A stretch of DNA of 64,000 bases, taken from assembly GCA_024742665.1 (NCBI GenBank), contig JANSYA010000006.1, positions 310,001 to 374,000 of the forward strand, read 5' to 3'. The position numbers were made by a program, and so were the translations under genes. The stretch is from a bacterium. Its GTDB lineage: Bacteria > Spirochaetota > Leptospiria > Leptospirales > Leptonemataceae. Below the pieces are notes generated by a model that had not been told where the DNA came from, did not search any database, and was given only the letters and a program-made list of their open reading frames with translations. Below are positions 52,081 through 60,447 of the stretch, piece by piece (within the stretch, counting starts at the first letter, position 1; the number at the start of each line of letters is the position of its first letter).

Positions 52081-53916
52081 TCAAGGCGCCGGCTTCGCCT
52101 TCAGCGCGTCGAAATAAGCCATGGCCCGAATCAGCATGAAGTCCGGCTTGAGAGCGTCGTTCTTGTGACCTTTAATAAACTTCTCGGCCGTCTCGCCGTC
52201 GCCGACGATCGCCTGCAGCTGCTCGACCCACGCGACGCGGGCCGGATCGTTTTTACGACCTTCCAGCTCCGGCAGATGCTTCCACATATCTTCTTCGCGA
52301 AAGCGCGGCGGAAAGCTGCCGTCGACTTCGTCCGACAGAGTCACGTCCGGCTCCACGCCGTGCACCTGCACGGTATAACCGTCGGGCGCATAGTAGCGCG
52401 CCGAAGTCAGCTTCACGTAGACGCTGCCCAAACGGTGGATGCCCTGAACGGTCGCTTTACCGAAGCTGCGTTCGCCGACGACCAGCGCCTGATTATGATC
52501 CTGCAGCGCCGATGCGACGATCTCGCTCGCGGAAGCCGAACCGGAATTGATTAAGACGATGATCGGCACGCCCTGGACTAAAGGCCGACGCCGGGTCTTC
52601 TCTTCTTTGGAATCGCCCGCGCCGCGCACGCGCACGACGACTTTGCCGCGCGGTAAAAACAGATCGCTGACTTCGACCGCTTCTTCGAGATAACCGCCGG
52701 GATTGCCGCGCAGGTCCACGACCAGGCCGTCGAGTTTGCCGCCGGCTTTCTTCAGCAGATCTTCGTATTCATCGACGATCAGGCGCGAGGTATTCTTTTT
52801 CGCGTACAGAAACGACGCGATTTTGATCACGCCGACTTTGCGGCCCTTCACAACCGATTCGTCCAGAACTTTGTCCGTGATCAGCCGCGAAGAGACCGCG
52901 GTCTGCACGATCACGCCGCGCTTGATGCTGATCGGCAGCGTGCGCAGTTCGGTCGGACGCTCGACTTCCAGTACGACAACGGTTTCCCGCGGGCCGCGAA
53001 TCTTTTTAACCACGTCCGACAGGGGCAGATTCGCAATCACGATGCGATCGACTTTCCGGATGATATCGCCAGCGCGCAGGCCAGCCTGCAGTGCGGGGCT
53101 GCCCGGCAGCGGCGTCTCGACGATCACTTCCTGACGTCCGCCGCCTCGCAAGAGCGCGCCGATGCCTTCGAACGTGGAGTCCTCGGCTTCGGTCCGCATC
53201 TTATTCCACATGGATTCGTCGATGATCGCGCTGTGGGGATCCATCGCCTGCAGATAGCCGTTGGTCGCGGCGAAGTAGACGTGGTGCATGCCGAAAGGCG
53301 TATCTTTATAGGGATCCTCGCCTTTGTATGTAGCCGGCAGCGTCTGGTATTTGCGATGGTTCTGCTCGGTCCAGGCGATGACGTTTTCGAAATTAGAACG
53401 ATTGAATTTGATCTTATTCCAGGAGGCTTCGACGAATTCTTTGACCTTCTGGTCTTTCTTGCGCTGCTCGGTGAATTCGGCCCGACGCTCGCTTTCGCTC
53501 ATCTTCTTGCGACGGGCGGCCTGCTTTTTGTCCAGCTTCGTGGTCATCGTATCCCATTTTTTGTAATCGGGAACGAAAATCAGATACGGATCTTCCTGCT
53601 GAATGACAAGAGCGCGACCGGGAATCAGGCGCTCCGGTTCCAGATATTCCGCGCGATTCTCATAGAATTCCCGCGTCATCAGAAACAGCGGGTACGGCAG
53701 CGATCGCAGCGCGGCGTCGGCGGCTTCGACGTAGGCCCGGTCGCGGTTGATGCGTTCGGGATCCAGATAGTTGTCCCGGGCGTACGCGATTACCTTAAAA
53801 AAGCTTTCACGGGTGAAACTATCAGGGACATTGGGAGTTTCGGCCCGGATACATCCACAGAAGGATATATACAGCAGCCCGAATAAGGCCAGTATGATTC
53901 TACGCGAATTAGACAC
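52081..53916 (-). CDS. S41-family C-terminal processing peptidase (Ctp)
   Basis: 611 residues from the GTG at 53916, chosen because AGGAT stands 8 bases before it; the ATG at 53934 is the alternative. A signal segment (IILALFGLLYISFCGC) with a possible lipidated cysteine leads to a ~270-residue N-terminal region, then a PDZ domain (RRGVIV, GDIIRKVDRIVIANLPLSDVVKKI) and the S41 protease: LVVDLRGNPGGYLEEAVEV, NSGSASASEIVASAL with the catalytic serine, and GERSFGKATVQG with the lysine. Cleaves or trims C-termini of periplasmic proteins. Its start overlaps that of the divergent lipoprotein. Confidence 0.92.
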   Translation of the reverse strand: MSNSRRIILALFGLLYISFCGCIRAETPNVPDSFTRESFFKVIAYARDNYLDPERINRDRAYVEAADAALRSLPYPLFLMTREFYENRAEYLEPERLIPGRALVIQQEDPYLIFVPDYKKWDTMTTKLDKKQAARRKKMSESERRAEFTEQRKKDQKVKEFVEASWNKIKFNRSNFENVIAWTEQNHRKYQTLPATYKGEDPYKDTPFGMHHVYFAATNGYLQAMDPHSAIIDESMWNKMRTEAEDSTFEGIGALLRGGGRQEVIVETPLPGSPALQAGLRAGDIIRKVDRIVIANLPLSDVVKKIRGPRETVVVLEVERPTELRTLPISIKRGVIVQTAVSSRLITDKVLDESVVKGRKVGVIKIASFLYAKKNTSRLIVDEYEDLLKKAGGKLDGLVVDLRGNPGGYLEEAVEVSDLFLPRGKVVVRVRGAGDSKEEKTRRRPLVQGVPIIVLINSGSASASEIVASALQDHNQALVVGERSFGKATVQGIHRLGSVYVKLTSARYYAPDGYTVQVHGVEPDVTLSDEVDGSFPPRFREEDMWKHLPELEGRKNDPARVAWVEQLQAIVGDGETAEKFIKGHKNDALKPDFMLIRAMAYFDALKAKPAP

Positions 53917-53932
53917 TGTTAGCACATCCTGC

Positions 53933-55060
53933 ATGAAACTTCATATTAATGGGACGCAAATCCGGCCTCTCCTGTCGATATTTTTTATCCCGACTTTTCT
54001 GCGGAGAGGGGTTTCGAGCTTCGCAGTCGCCGCACTCATCGCAGGCGGGGGCGCCTGCGCGGACCCGGACGGTCCCTGGACACCGCGACCGTACTACGAT
54101 ATCTACGATGAAGCGGTGAATCTCTACTATAAACCTCCTCGTCGGCCGGAAGCGGCCCTGACTTTAATGGAGCGAGCCTGTCGCAGCAATCAAAACGGGC
54201 AGGATATCCTCTGCTACAACCTGGGGGTGCTGCTGGAACTGCAGGCCGCGCCGCCCGCTAAAATTCTCAAGGCCTACGAACGCGCCGAAAAAATTCGCCC
54301 CCACGCCCTGTACCGCGCGGCCATCCAGCGCATCGATCCCGATCCCGGTCGCCTCGAAAGCGAGTACCTCCAGACTCTTTCGCGCATGACGGTAGCCTGC
54401 CGCGATCAGCGCCCCGACCGGGCTCTGGCCGGGCTTCGCCGCTTCGTCGCCGCGGCCGGCTCGCAGGCCGACGGCGCAACAGTTACGGCCGCCCAGGACG
54501 TCGCCTCGGCGCTGCCCCCGCGCGAGAGTTTCGCTCAGCCGTTTTTTGCGGAGTGTCTGGCCGGACCGGAGCACGCGACCGAGTACGCGGCCCTGCTCGA
54601 AGAGCTGCCGGAGACTCCGGGCGATCTGGCGACGCAGCTGATGCGGGCCCGGGCCCGTCTCGACCCCTTTCACAGTCTGTGGGACGTCGAACTGAATCTG
54701 CGCGGCCTGGCCGACGGGGCCGGCTCAAAAAATCCGGCGACGACCGAATGGCACGATTTTATTCGCAGCGCGCGCCGGGGACAGGCCGGGCCGGCCGCGC
54801 TGCATCTGCGGGCCTTCTTCGACGTGCTCGACGCCCTCGGTCGCGACGCGATGCAAAAGCCCCTGGCAAAAGACGACGCCGGCAAAGCTGCAAGCGAAGC
54901 ATCGTCAACAGCGGATCTCCGCCAGCGCAATGCGAATATTCAGCGCCGGGTGACGGCCTTCAAGCGCGCGGCGGCGGTTTTGATTCAGGGCGATCCGTAC
55001 TTTCATCGCGTGCGCGGCAATGCCGCCATCCAAAACATATTGCGCCCGATCTTAAAGTAA
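53933..55060 (+). CDS. Lipoprotein of unknown function
   Basis: 375 residues from the ATG at 53933; ATG 53894 has a better AAGG and is possible. The signal sequence SSFAVAALIAGGGAC gives a lipidated cysteine. After a Pro/Tyr-rich start (PWTPRPYYDIYDEAVNLYYKPP) the body is helical with a TPR-like unit (MERACRSNQNGQDILCYNLGVLLE, ILKAYERAEKIRPHALY). The residue content is Arg/Ala-rich without a domain I know. Its start codon overlaps the ATG of ctp, so the two genes cannot both be transcribed from it without sharing a leader region. The next gene (GTPase) follows after 24 bases. Confidence 0.75.
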   Translation: MKLHINGTQIRPLLSIFFIPTFLRRGVSSFAVAALIAGGGACADPDGPWTPRPYYDIYDEAVNLYYKPPRRPEAALTLMERACRSNQNGQDILCYNLGVLLELQAAPPAKILKAYERAEKIRPHALYRAAIQRIDPDPGRLESEYLQTLSRMTVACRDQRPDRALAGLRRFVAAAGSQADGATVTAAQDVASALPPRESFAQPFFAECLAGPEHATEYAALLEELPETPGDLATQLMRARARLDPFHSLWDVELNLRGLADGAGSKNPATTEWHDFIRSARRGQAGPAALHLRAFFDVLDALGRDAMQKPLAKDDAGKAASEASSTADLRQRNANIQRRVTAFKRAAAVLIQGDPYFHRVRGNAAIQNILRPILK

Positions 55061-55084
55061 AGGCAACGGTGAGAACAACAGCTT

Positions 55085-56449
55085 ATGGCGATCGATAAAA
55101 ACAAAACCCGCGAACTGCTCGATGGAGTCGATGAAATCTTTACGACGATGGTCGGCGGCCTGCCGAAAGAAGTCGGCGCGTTTTTGCAGCGCTCGGTGAT
55201 GGGCCCGGCCCTCGACGAAATCCGCCACCTGATCAGCGAAAGTCGACCGCCGGTGCTGTTTCTGGCCGGTCGCTCCGGTCACGGCAAGTCTTCGCTAATC
55301 AACGCCCTGGCCGGCCGCGAAATCGCGGAGATCGGCGACATCAAACCGACCACGCCCGAATCCACGCCGTACCTGATTCACTTCGAAGAGCAGTTCTCCG
55401 CCTGGCAGGTGATCGACTCGCGCGGTATTTTTGAAACCACCCGACCCGACGGCGCGCCCGCCACCGACGCGGTCCAGGTATTGAAGCAAGATCTTCTAAA
55501 GTATAAGCCCGACGTATTAATGCATGTGATCAGCAGTCCCGAGCTGAGAAATCTGGCGCCGGACCTGAAGATCATGCGCGAAATTCTCGCCGAGATCAAA
55601 AACGAAACCGGCGTCGATCTGCCGGTCGTCGTCGTACTCAACAAAGCCGATACTCTGGGCAATCCCCGGGAGTGGCCGCCGGAAACGAACGCGCGCAAGG
55701 CCGCCTTAATCCATGAAGCCCTGCAGTACATGGGCGCCGACATCCTGGAGATTCCGCCGGAACGCCTGCGCCGCATCGATCGCAATTTTTTAATCAAAGG
55801 TTTCGCGCCCCTGCCGCCGGAAAGCGATGAGCTGACCCCGGCCGGAGACGAAACATCGGACGCTTCCGGCGCCGGGGCGAATTTCAGCGGCGCCTCGCAC
55901 CCGGCGATCATTCCGGTCTGTTCTTTGCCCGACGCCGAAGACCAGTGGAATATCGAAACTCTCGCCGACTTCGTCGGCACCCAGCTGCCCGACGCGGCCC
56001 TGCTCGATTTTTACCAGGCCCTGCGGCGCAAAGAACAGCTGCGCAAAATCTCGACCGGTTTGATTAAAAGATTCTCCGTGATCGCTTCGGGCATTGGCGC
56101 GTCTCCGGCGCCGCTGTCGGATTTTCTCGTACTTACGCCCCTGCAGATTCTGATGATCGCCATGGTCGGCGGGCTATCGTGTCGGACGGTCAGCCGCGAC
56201 ACGGCCTACGAATATCTTTCGGCGATCGGCGTGAATCTGGCGGCAGCCGGCGGAGTGCGATTCGTAACCCAGCAGCTGTTAAAATTTATTCCGTTCGGCG
56301 GCTGGGCCGCGGCGGGTTCGATCGCCGGGGCGAGCACGTACGGCCTGGGCAAAGCGGCCGAGGCTTATTTCTTCGCGGGCGAGCTCGTTACGCCGGAGCA
56401 ATTCCAGGGCGATTGGAAAAAATCGCGCTCCGGCGACGCGGACTCCTGA
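55085..56449 (+). CDS. Membrane-associated GTPase with DUF697-like C-terminal region
   Basis: 454 residues. The G1 motif is FLAGRSGHGKSSLINALAG (about residues 58-76); G3 is DSRGIFETT in place of D-x-x-G; G4 is VVVLNKADTLG; G5 is weak. The C-terminal ~150 residues have a hydrophobic pattern (LSDFLVLTPLQILMIAMVGG, NLAAAGGVRFVTQQLLKFIPFGGWAAAG) like the DUF697/YcjF membrane region. Such GTPases (TIGR00491-like, YcjX/F neighbours) are thought to work at membranes. A low-complexity Asp/Ala insert splits the G domain from the rest. Role unknown; GTP binding is well supported. Confidence 0.83.
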   Translation: MAIDKNKTRELLDGVDEIFTTMVGGLPKEVGAFLQRSVMGPALDEIRHLISESRPPVLFLAGRSGHGKSSLINALAGREIAEIGDIKPTTPESTPYLIHFEEQFSAWQVIDSRGIFETTRPDGAPATDAVQVLKQDLLKYKPDVLMHVISSPELRNLAPDLKIMREILAEIKNETGVDLPVVVVLNKADTLGNPREWPPETNARKAALIHEALQYMGADILEIPPERLRRIDRNFLIKGFAPLPPESDELTPAGDETSDASGAGANFSGASHPAIIPVCSLPDAEDQWNIETLADFVGTQLPDAALLDFYQALRRKEQLRKISTGLIKRFSVIASGIGASPAPLSDFLVLTPLQILMIAMVGGLSCRTVSRDTAYEYLSAIGVNLAAAGGVRFVTQQLLKFIPFGGWAAAGSIAGASTYGLGKAAEAYFFAGELVTPEQFQGDWKKSRSGDADS

Positions 56450-56623
56450 AGCCGGCCGGCGGCGCCGCGAACTCGCAGCTTGCGCGCGGGGCGCTTTCGC
56501 GATTCCAGGTCCCGGCGATCCCGGCGAACTTGAATCGATCCCGATCATTTTTCAAAACCAGGTCCCCCGGAAAAGCGCGGCGGGCGATTTGAATTCGCCC
56601 TGGCCGGTCCCGATAATCTGGAT

Positions 56624-56881
56624 GTGAGCGATACTAACCAACCGAAAGACGCCGGCCCGGCCAGCGCAAAACCCGGAGCCGCTGCAGATCATCGCGCCCC
56701 GGACCATCGTGCGACAATGGCCGGACTGGCGGCCCAAATCGCCGCCGAACACCAGGGTGACGATCCCAAAGTGGTCAACCTGGCCTACTATCGCATCAAG
56801 AAGAGCCTCAAACAAGAGGGCTTCGATTTGATTACGGACGATCAGGGCAAGCTGACCCTCGTACTGCGCGTCGGCCGCTGA
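56624..56881 (+). CDS. Small hypothetical protein
   Basis: 85 residues from a GTG at 56624; no strong ribosome-binding site, so the start is uncertain. An N-terminal Pro/Ala/Asp-rich part is followed by a helical segment (LAAQIAAEHQGDDPKVVNLAYYRIKKSLKQEGFDLI) and a final LTLVLRVGR. No family recognised. It may be co-transcribed with the GTPase, and the terminator at 57064-57090 ends the pair. Confidence 0.6.
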   Translation: MSDTNQPKDAGPASAKPGAAADHRAPDHRATMAGLAAQIAAEHQGDDPKVVNLAYYRIKKSLKQEGFDLITDDQGKLTLVLRVGR

Positions 56882-57063
56882 GGCGCGCCGGCACCGCCCA
56901 CCCGAAGCTCGTCCCTTTCCGAATCGGGAGCGATTGCGCTCTCCCGCCGGCCGTCGAACGGGGTGTGAAAAGCGCCGCCGACCGCGATCGTTTCCTGCAA
57001 GACCATCGCCCTGTGTAAGGAATAGTCTCCGCAGAAACGAGACCGCTCATTTCATGCAGCACT

Positions 57064-57090
57064 GCATGCATCTCTGCGTGCGCTTTTTTT
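57064..57090 (+). terminator. Rho-independent terminator of the GTPase transcript
   Basis: GCATGCA at 57064-57070, loop TCTC, then TGCGTGC at 57075-57081 (one G-U pair), followed by GC and seven T (57084-57090). It is just before the promoter of the acyl-CoA synthetase. Confidence 0.8.
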
Positions 57091-57100
57091 CAAGCAAGCC

Positions 57101-57130
57101 TTGACGCACACTGCACAAAATTCCTATATT
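57101..57130 (+). promoter_or_regulatory. Sigma70-like promoter of the acyl-CoA synthetase gene
   Basis: TTGACG at 57101-57106, 18-base spacer, TATATT at 57125-57130; each box has five of six consensus bases. Transcription should start near 57137, with GGAG at 57145-57148 and ATG at 57154. Confidence 0.7.
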
Positions 57131-57153
57131 TCCGCGAAGTTCACGGAGTACCT

Positions 57154-59172
57154 ATGCCAGCCCCCAGCACGCCAACCTCGCCATCAGCGAATTCTTCCGG
57201 AGTCACTCCGGCCAAACAACAAATCTCAAAAGAACATATTAACGAAGGCATTCGCGCCACGACCATGCCGGTCCTGTACCGCGAAGCCGCCGCGGTCTGG
57301 GGGCGTCGCCCCGCCTTCGCCCGGCGCACGAAAAGCACCGGCGCGAAAGATAAAATCGCCGTCTGGCAGCCGACCGGCTTCGATTCCCTGTACGCCGAAG
57401 GGGCGGCCCTGGCCGCCGCTCTGGTCGAACTCGGCATCGCCGCGAAAGATCGCATCGGAATGCTGGCCGACAACCGCATTGAATGGATCATTGCGAACTA
57501 CGGCATCCAGCTGGCCGGCTGCGCCGACGTGCCCCGGGGCGCCGACGTAACGCCCGCGGACGTAACCTTTATTCTGCCTCACGCGGGCGCGACCGCCTGC
57601 TTCGTGGAAACCCTCGATCTGTGGAAGCGGATCGAGCCGGTCAAAAACGAAATGCCGAACGTGCGCCACTGGATCCTGATGGATTCGGCCAAAACCGCGC
57701 CCGAAGGCATGCTGCACATGAACGATCTGATCGCTCGCGGCCACAGCCTGCGGGAATCGGGCGATCGCAGCGCCGAAGAGCGGACGAACGGCGTAAAACC
57801 CGAGGATCTGTGCACCCTGATCTATACGAGCGGCACGACCGGCGCCCCGAAAGGCGTCATGCTCTCCCACTCGAATATTCTCTACGCTCTCGATCTGATG
57901 CCGATCGATCTTTCCCCGAACGATCGCATTCTTTCGATTCTGCCGGTCTGGCACATCTTCGAACGCGTCTTCGAAGTCCTGGCCATCAGCCGGGGCATTT
58001 GCACTTACTACTCCAGCGTGCGTTTCCTGTCCGAAGACTTTAAGAACGTGCAGCCGACTTTTATGGGTTCGGCTCCCCGACTGTGGGAAAGCCTGTACGT
58101 GCGCATCATCGAAGGCATCGGCAAAGCGCACATTGTCCGGCGGATCCTCTTTCACTCCGCCTACAAGCTGGCGACCATGTATCGCGGTTCGCTGAACTTC
58201 ATCTTGAAAAACAATCTGCAGCTGACCAAGCCGAATCCGTTGGTCTACGCCATCGGCGCCGTATTCCACGCGATTCGCTGGGTGCTGATCGTGCCGATCT
58301 ACGGCTTCTTCAACGTGGCCGTGCTTGAACGCCTGCGTCAGGGACTGGGAGCCAGCCTGCGCGGGACGGTATCCGGCGGCGGTTCGCTGCCGAAGCACGT
58401 TGACGATTTCTTCAATAACGTCGGCATTCCGGTGCTCGAAGGCTACGGCCTGACGGAAACCTCGGGACCCCTGACCGCGCGCGGTCCGCAAAACCTGGTC
58501 GTCGGCACTGTCGGCCCGCCTCTGGCCGGCACCGAACTGCGCATCATCGACATCAACACCGGCGAGCTGCTGTATCCGAATTCAGCACGACCCGACATGG
58601 GCCGCGGCCTCAAGGGCGAGATTCATGCCCGCGGCCCGCAGATCATGAAGGCCTATCACGACAACGAAGAAGCGACGTCGAAGGTCTTCGATCAGCACGG
58701 CTATTTCAACACCGGCGACATCGGGATGATGACCTTCAACGACTGCATCAAAATCATGGGTCGCTCCAAAGATACGATCGTGCTCGCCAGCGGCGAAAAC
58801 GTAGAGCCCGTACCGATCGAAGACCGCCTGCTCCAGTCGGCTCTGATCGACCACATCATGCTGGTCGGCCAGGACCAGAAGCATATGGCGGCGCTGATCG
58901 TGCCTTCTCTCAACGGCCTGGAAGCGAAAGGCATCAAACTGAACGACGTCTCGGAAGCGGTCGATAACGAACAGGTGAAGCAGCTGCTCGCAAAAGAGAT
59001 CAAAATTGAGATCTCGGGCGAAAACGGCTTCAAGTCCTTCGAACGCGTCCACGATCTGCGCATTCTCGGTAAACCCTTCGAAGTCGGCGACGAGCTGACC
59101 AACAAGTTCACGATGAAACGCGCCGTGATTACGGACAAGTACGAGAACTTAATCGGCGAAATCTATAAATAA
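57154..59172 (+). CDS. Long-chain acyl-CoA synthetase (FadD-type)
   Basis: 672 residues. AMP-forming ligase that activates fatty acids. The ATP motif LIYTSGTTGAPKGVMLSH is at about residues 222-239, GYGLTETSGPLTAR and the adenylation segment GYFNTGDIGMM follow, then GRSKDTIVLASGENVEPVPIE, characteristic of long-chain enzymes of this clade (the A10 lysine-containing C-terminal part is seen in KPFEVGDELTNKFTMKR). Own promoter and terminator upstream give it a single transcript. With the thiolase it supports fatty-acid use, typical of Leptospirales which live on long-chain fatty acids. Confidence 0.95.
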   Translation: MPAPSTPTSPSANSSGVTPAKQQISKEHINEGIRATTMPVLYREAAAVWGRRPAFARRTKSTGAKDKIAVWQPTGFDSLYAEGAALAAALVELGIAAKDRIGMLADNRIEWIIANYGIQLAGCADVPRGADVTPADVTFILPHAGATACFVETLDLWKRIEPVKNEMPNVRHWILMDSAKTAPEGMLHMNDLIARGHSLRESGDRSAEERTNGVKPEDLCTLIYTSGTTGAPKGVMLSHSNILYALDLMPIDLSPNDRILSILPVWHIFERVFEVLAISRGICTYYSSVRFLSEDFKNVQPTFMGSAPRLWESLYVRIIEGIGKAHIVRRILFHSAYKLATMYRGSLNFILKNNLQLTKPNPLVYAIGAVFHAIRWVLIVPIYGFFNVAVLERLRQGLGASLRGTVSGGGSLPKHVDDFFNNVGIPVLEGYGLTETSGPLTARGPQNLVVGTVGPPLAGTELRIIDINTGELLYPNSARPDMGRGLKGEIHARGPQIMKAYHDNEEATSKVFDQHGYFNTGDIGMMTFNDCIKIMGRSKDTIVLASGENVEPVPIEDRLLQSALIDHIMLVGQDQKHMAALIVPSLNGLEAKGIKLNDVSEAVDNEQVKQLLAKEIKIEISGENGFKSFERVHDLRILGKPFEVGDELTNKFTMKRAVITDKYENLIGEIYK

Positions 59173-59229
59173 TCGGCCTCTCCAAATACGGACGAGCCGG
59201 CAATTCTCCGGGGCGCGCATATTCGACGA

Positions 59230-59276
59230 CTGTGTAGAGCAGGCGTTGATTGTGCCCACACCGGAGCACTACACAG
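59230..59276 (+). promoter_or_regulatory. Leader hairpin before the symporter gene
   Basis: CTGTGTAG at 59230-59237 and CTACACAG at 59269-59276 are perfect 8-bp arms separated by 31 bases. The 3' arm ends five bases before the AGGAAGAAGG ribosome-binding site (59281-59290), so folding could change access to it. No riboswitch class is recognised. Confidence 0.45.
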
Positions 59277-59297
59277 CAACAGGAAGAAGGATACACC

Positions 59298-60284
59298 ATG
59301 GAAATGGAATTAATGAGCAGCGGGGAAAAGGCCCTGCTCGGCCTGATGATTCTGATCATTATGTTCGGAATGGGGGCTTCGCTGACCGGCGAAAACTTTC
59401 GCTACGTAGCCCGTAACCCGCTCGGAGTTCTGATCGGCTTCGCCTCCCAGTTCGGGGTGATGCCCGCGGTGGCGTTTTTTCTCGCGACCTACCTGGAATT
59501 CCCGCCGGCCGTCGCCCTTTCCCTGGTGCTGGTAGGCTGTCTTCCGGCCGGAACGACATCGAATCTCTTCGCCTATTTTTCGCGCGGCGACGTGGCTCTC
59601 AGTATTTCGATGACGACCTGCTCGACGATCGCGGCGACTTTTATGCTGCCGATTCTATTGAGCTTCTACGGCGCGCCCTTCGCGGCCCAGATCGACATTC
59701 CCGGCCTCGAAGGCACGGAGTTCGCCATTCCGCTGAAAGACATTATCGTATCGCTCTTGCTGGTATTATTTCCGGTCGCCATGGGCATGCTGCTCCGGTT
59801 TTTCTCGGAAGGCTGGGCGAAAGCGGCCGAAGATACCGCGAGCTTCTTCGGCATCATCGTCATTCTGTTTTTGATCGTCAGCTTCCTGTCCGCCGAGCAT
59901 CGCCGCGCGCTGCTGTGGACCACGGGCTGGAATGTATATATCGGCGCGATTATGGTCGGCATCATCGGCTTCATGTTCGGCTATCTCGTGGCGCGAACGC
60001 TGCGCCTGGCGCCGCGCTACTGCCGGACTGTAGCTCTCGAAACCGGAATTCAAAACGGACCGCTGGCCTTCGCAATCGTCCTTTTGGCTTTCAACGACTA
60101 TCCGCAGATCATCAACGAAGTGCTCTGGCTGCCGATTCTGTATTCGTTCTTCATCGTAATCACGAGCGCTTTCGCGACGATGTTCTTTCGCAAGATCGGC
60201 CGCATCGACCACGAGATCTACGAAAACGAAACCGTGCAAAAGCGCCTCTTCGGCGAAAGCTGGCAGCCGGTCGTCGAGAACTGA
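59298..60284 (+). CDS. Bile acid:sodium symporter-family transporter
   Basis: 328 residues from the ATG at 59298, with GAAGGA 8 bases before it. The family signature is clear: NPLGVLIGFASQFGVMPAVAF, then SLVLVGCLPAGTTSNLFAYFSRGDVALSISMT, and CRTVALETGIQNGPLAFAIV, the paired N-rich crossing helices that bind sodium and substrate. About nine or ten helices. The substrate in bacteria is usually not bile acid; related proteins move pantoate, organic anions or toxins. A terminator follows, so it is a single gene. Confidence 0.93.
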   Translation: MEMELMSSGEKALLGLMILIIMFGMGASLTGENFRYVARNPLGVLIGFASQFGVMPAVAFFLATYLEFPPAVALSLVLVGCLPAGTTSNLFAYFSRGDVALSISMTTCSTIAATFMLPILLSFYGAPFAAQIDIPGLEGTEFAIPLKDIIVSLLLVLFPVAMGMLLRFFSEGWAKAAEDTASFFGIIVILFLIVSFLSAEHRRALLWTTGWNVYIGAIMVGIIGFMFGYLVARTLRLAPRYCRTVALETGIQNGPLAFAIVLLAFNDYPQIINEVLWLPILYSFFIVITSAFATMFFRKIGRIDHEIYENETVQKRLFGESWQPVVEN

Positions 60285-60335
60285 TCTTCGAGCGAAGGAC
60301 GCGCGGCCCCTCCATCACCGGCTGCGCTTCCCGCG

Positions 60336-60371
60336 AAACCCCGGCGAACTTTCGTTCTGTCGGGGTTTTTT
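60336..60371 (+). terminator. Rho-independent terminator after the symporter gene
   Basis: AAACCCCG at 60336-60343 and CGGGGTTT at 60361-60368 form an 8-bp stem with a 17-base loop; the T-run at 60366-60371 completes the terminator, 52 bases after the stop of the transporter. Confidence 0.85.
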
Positions 60372-60447
60372 CGTATCGCATTGAACGGCCGCGCGCCCGG
60401 CTGAAAATCCGATTGAATCCTTTGCGGATTTCTTCGATCACGACCGC

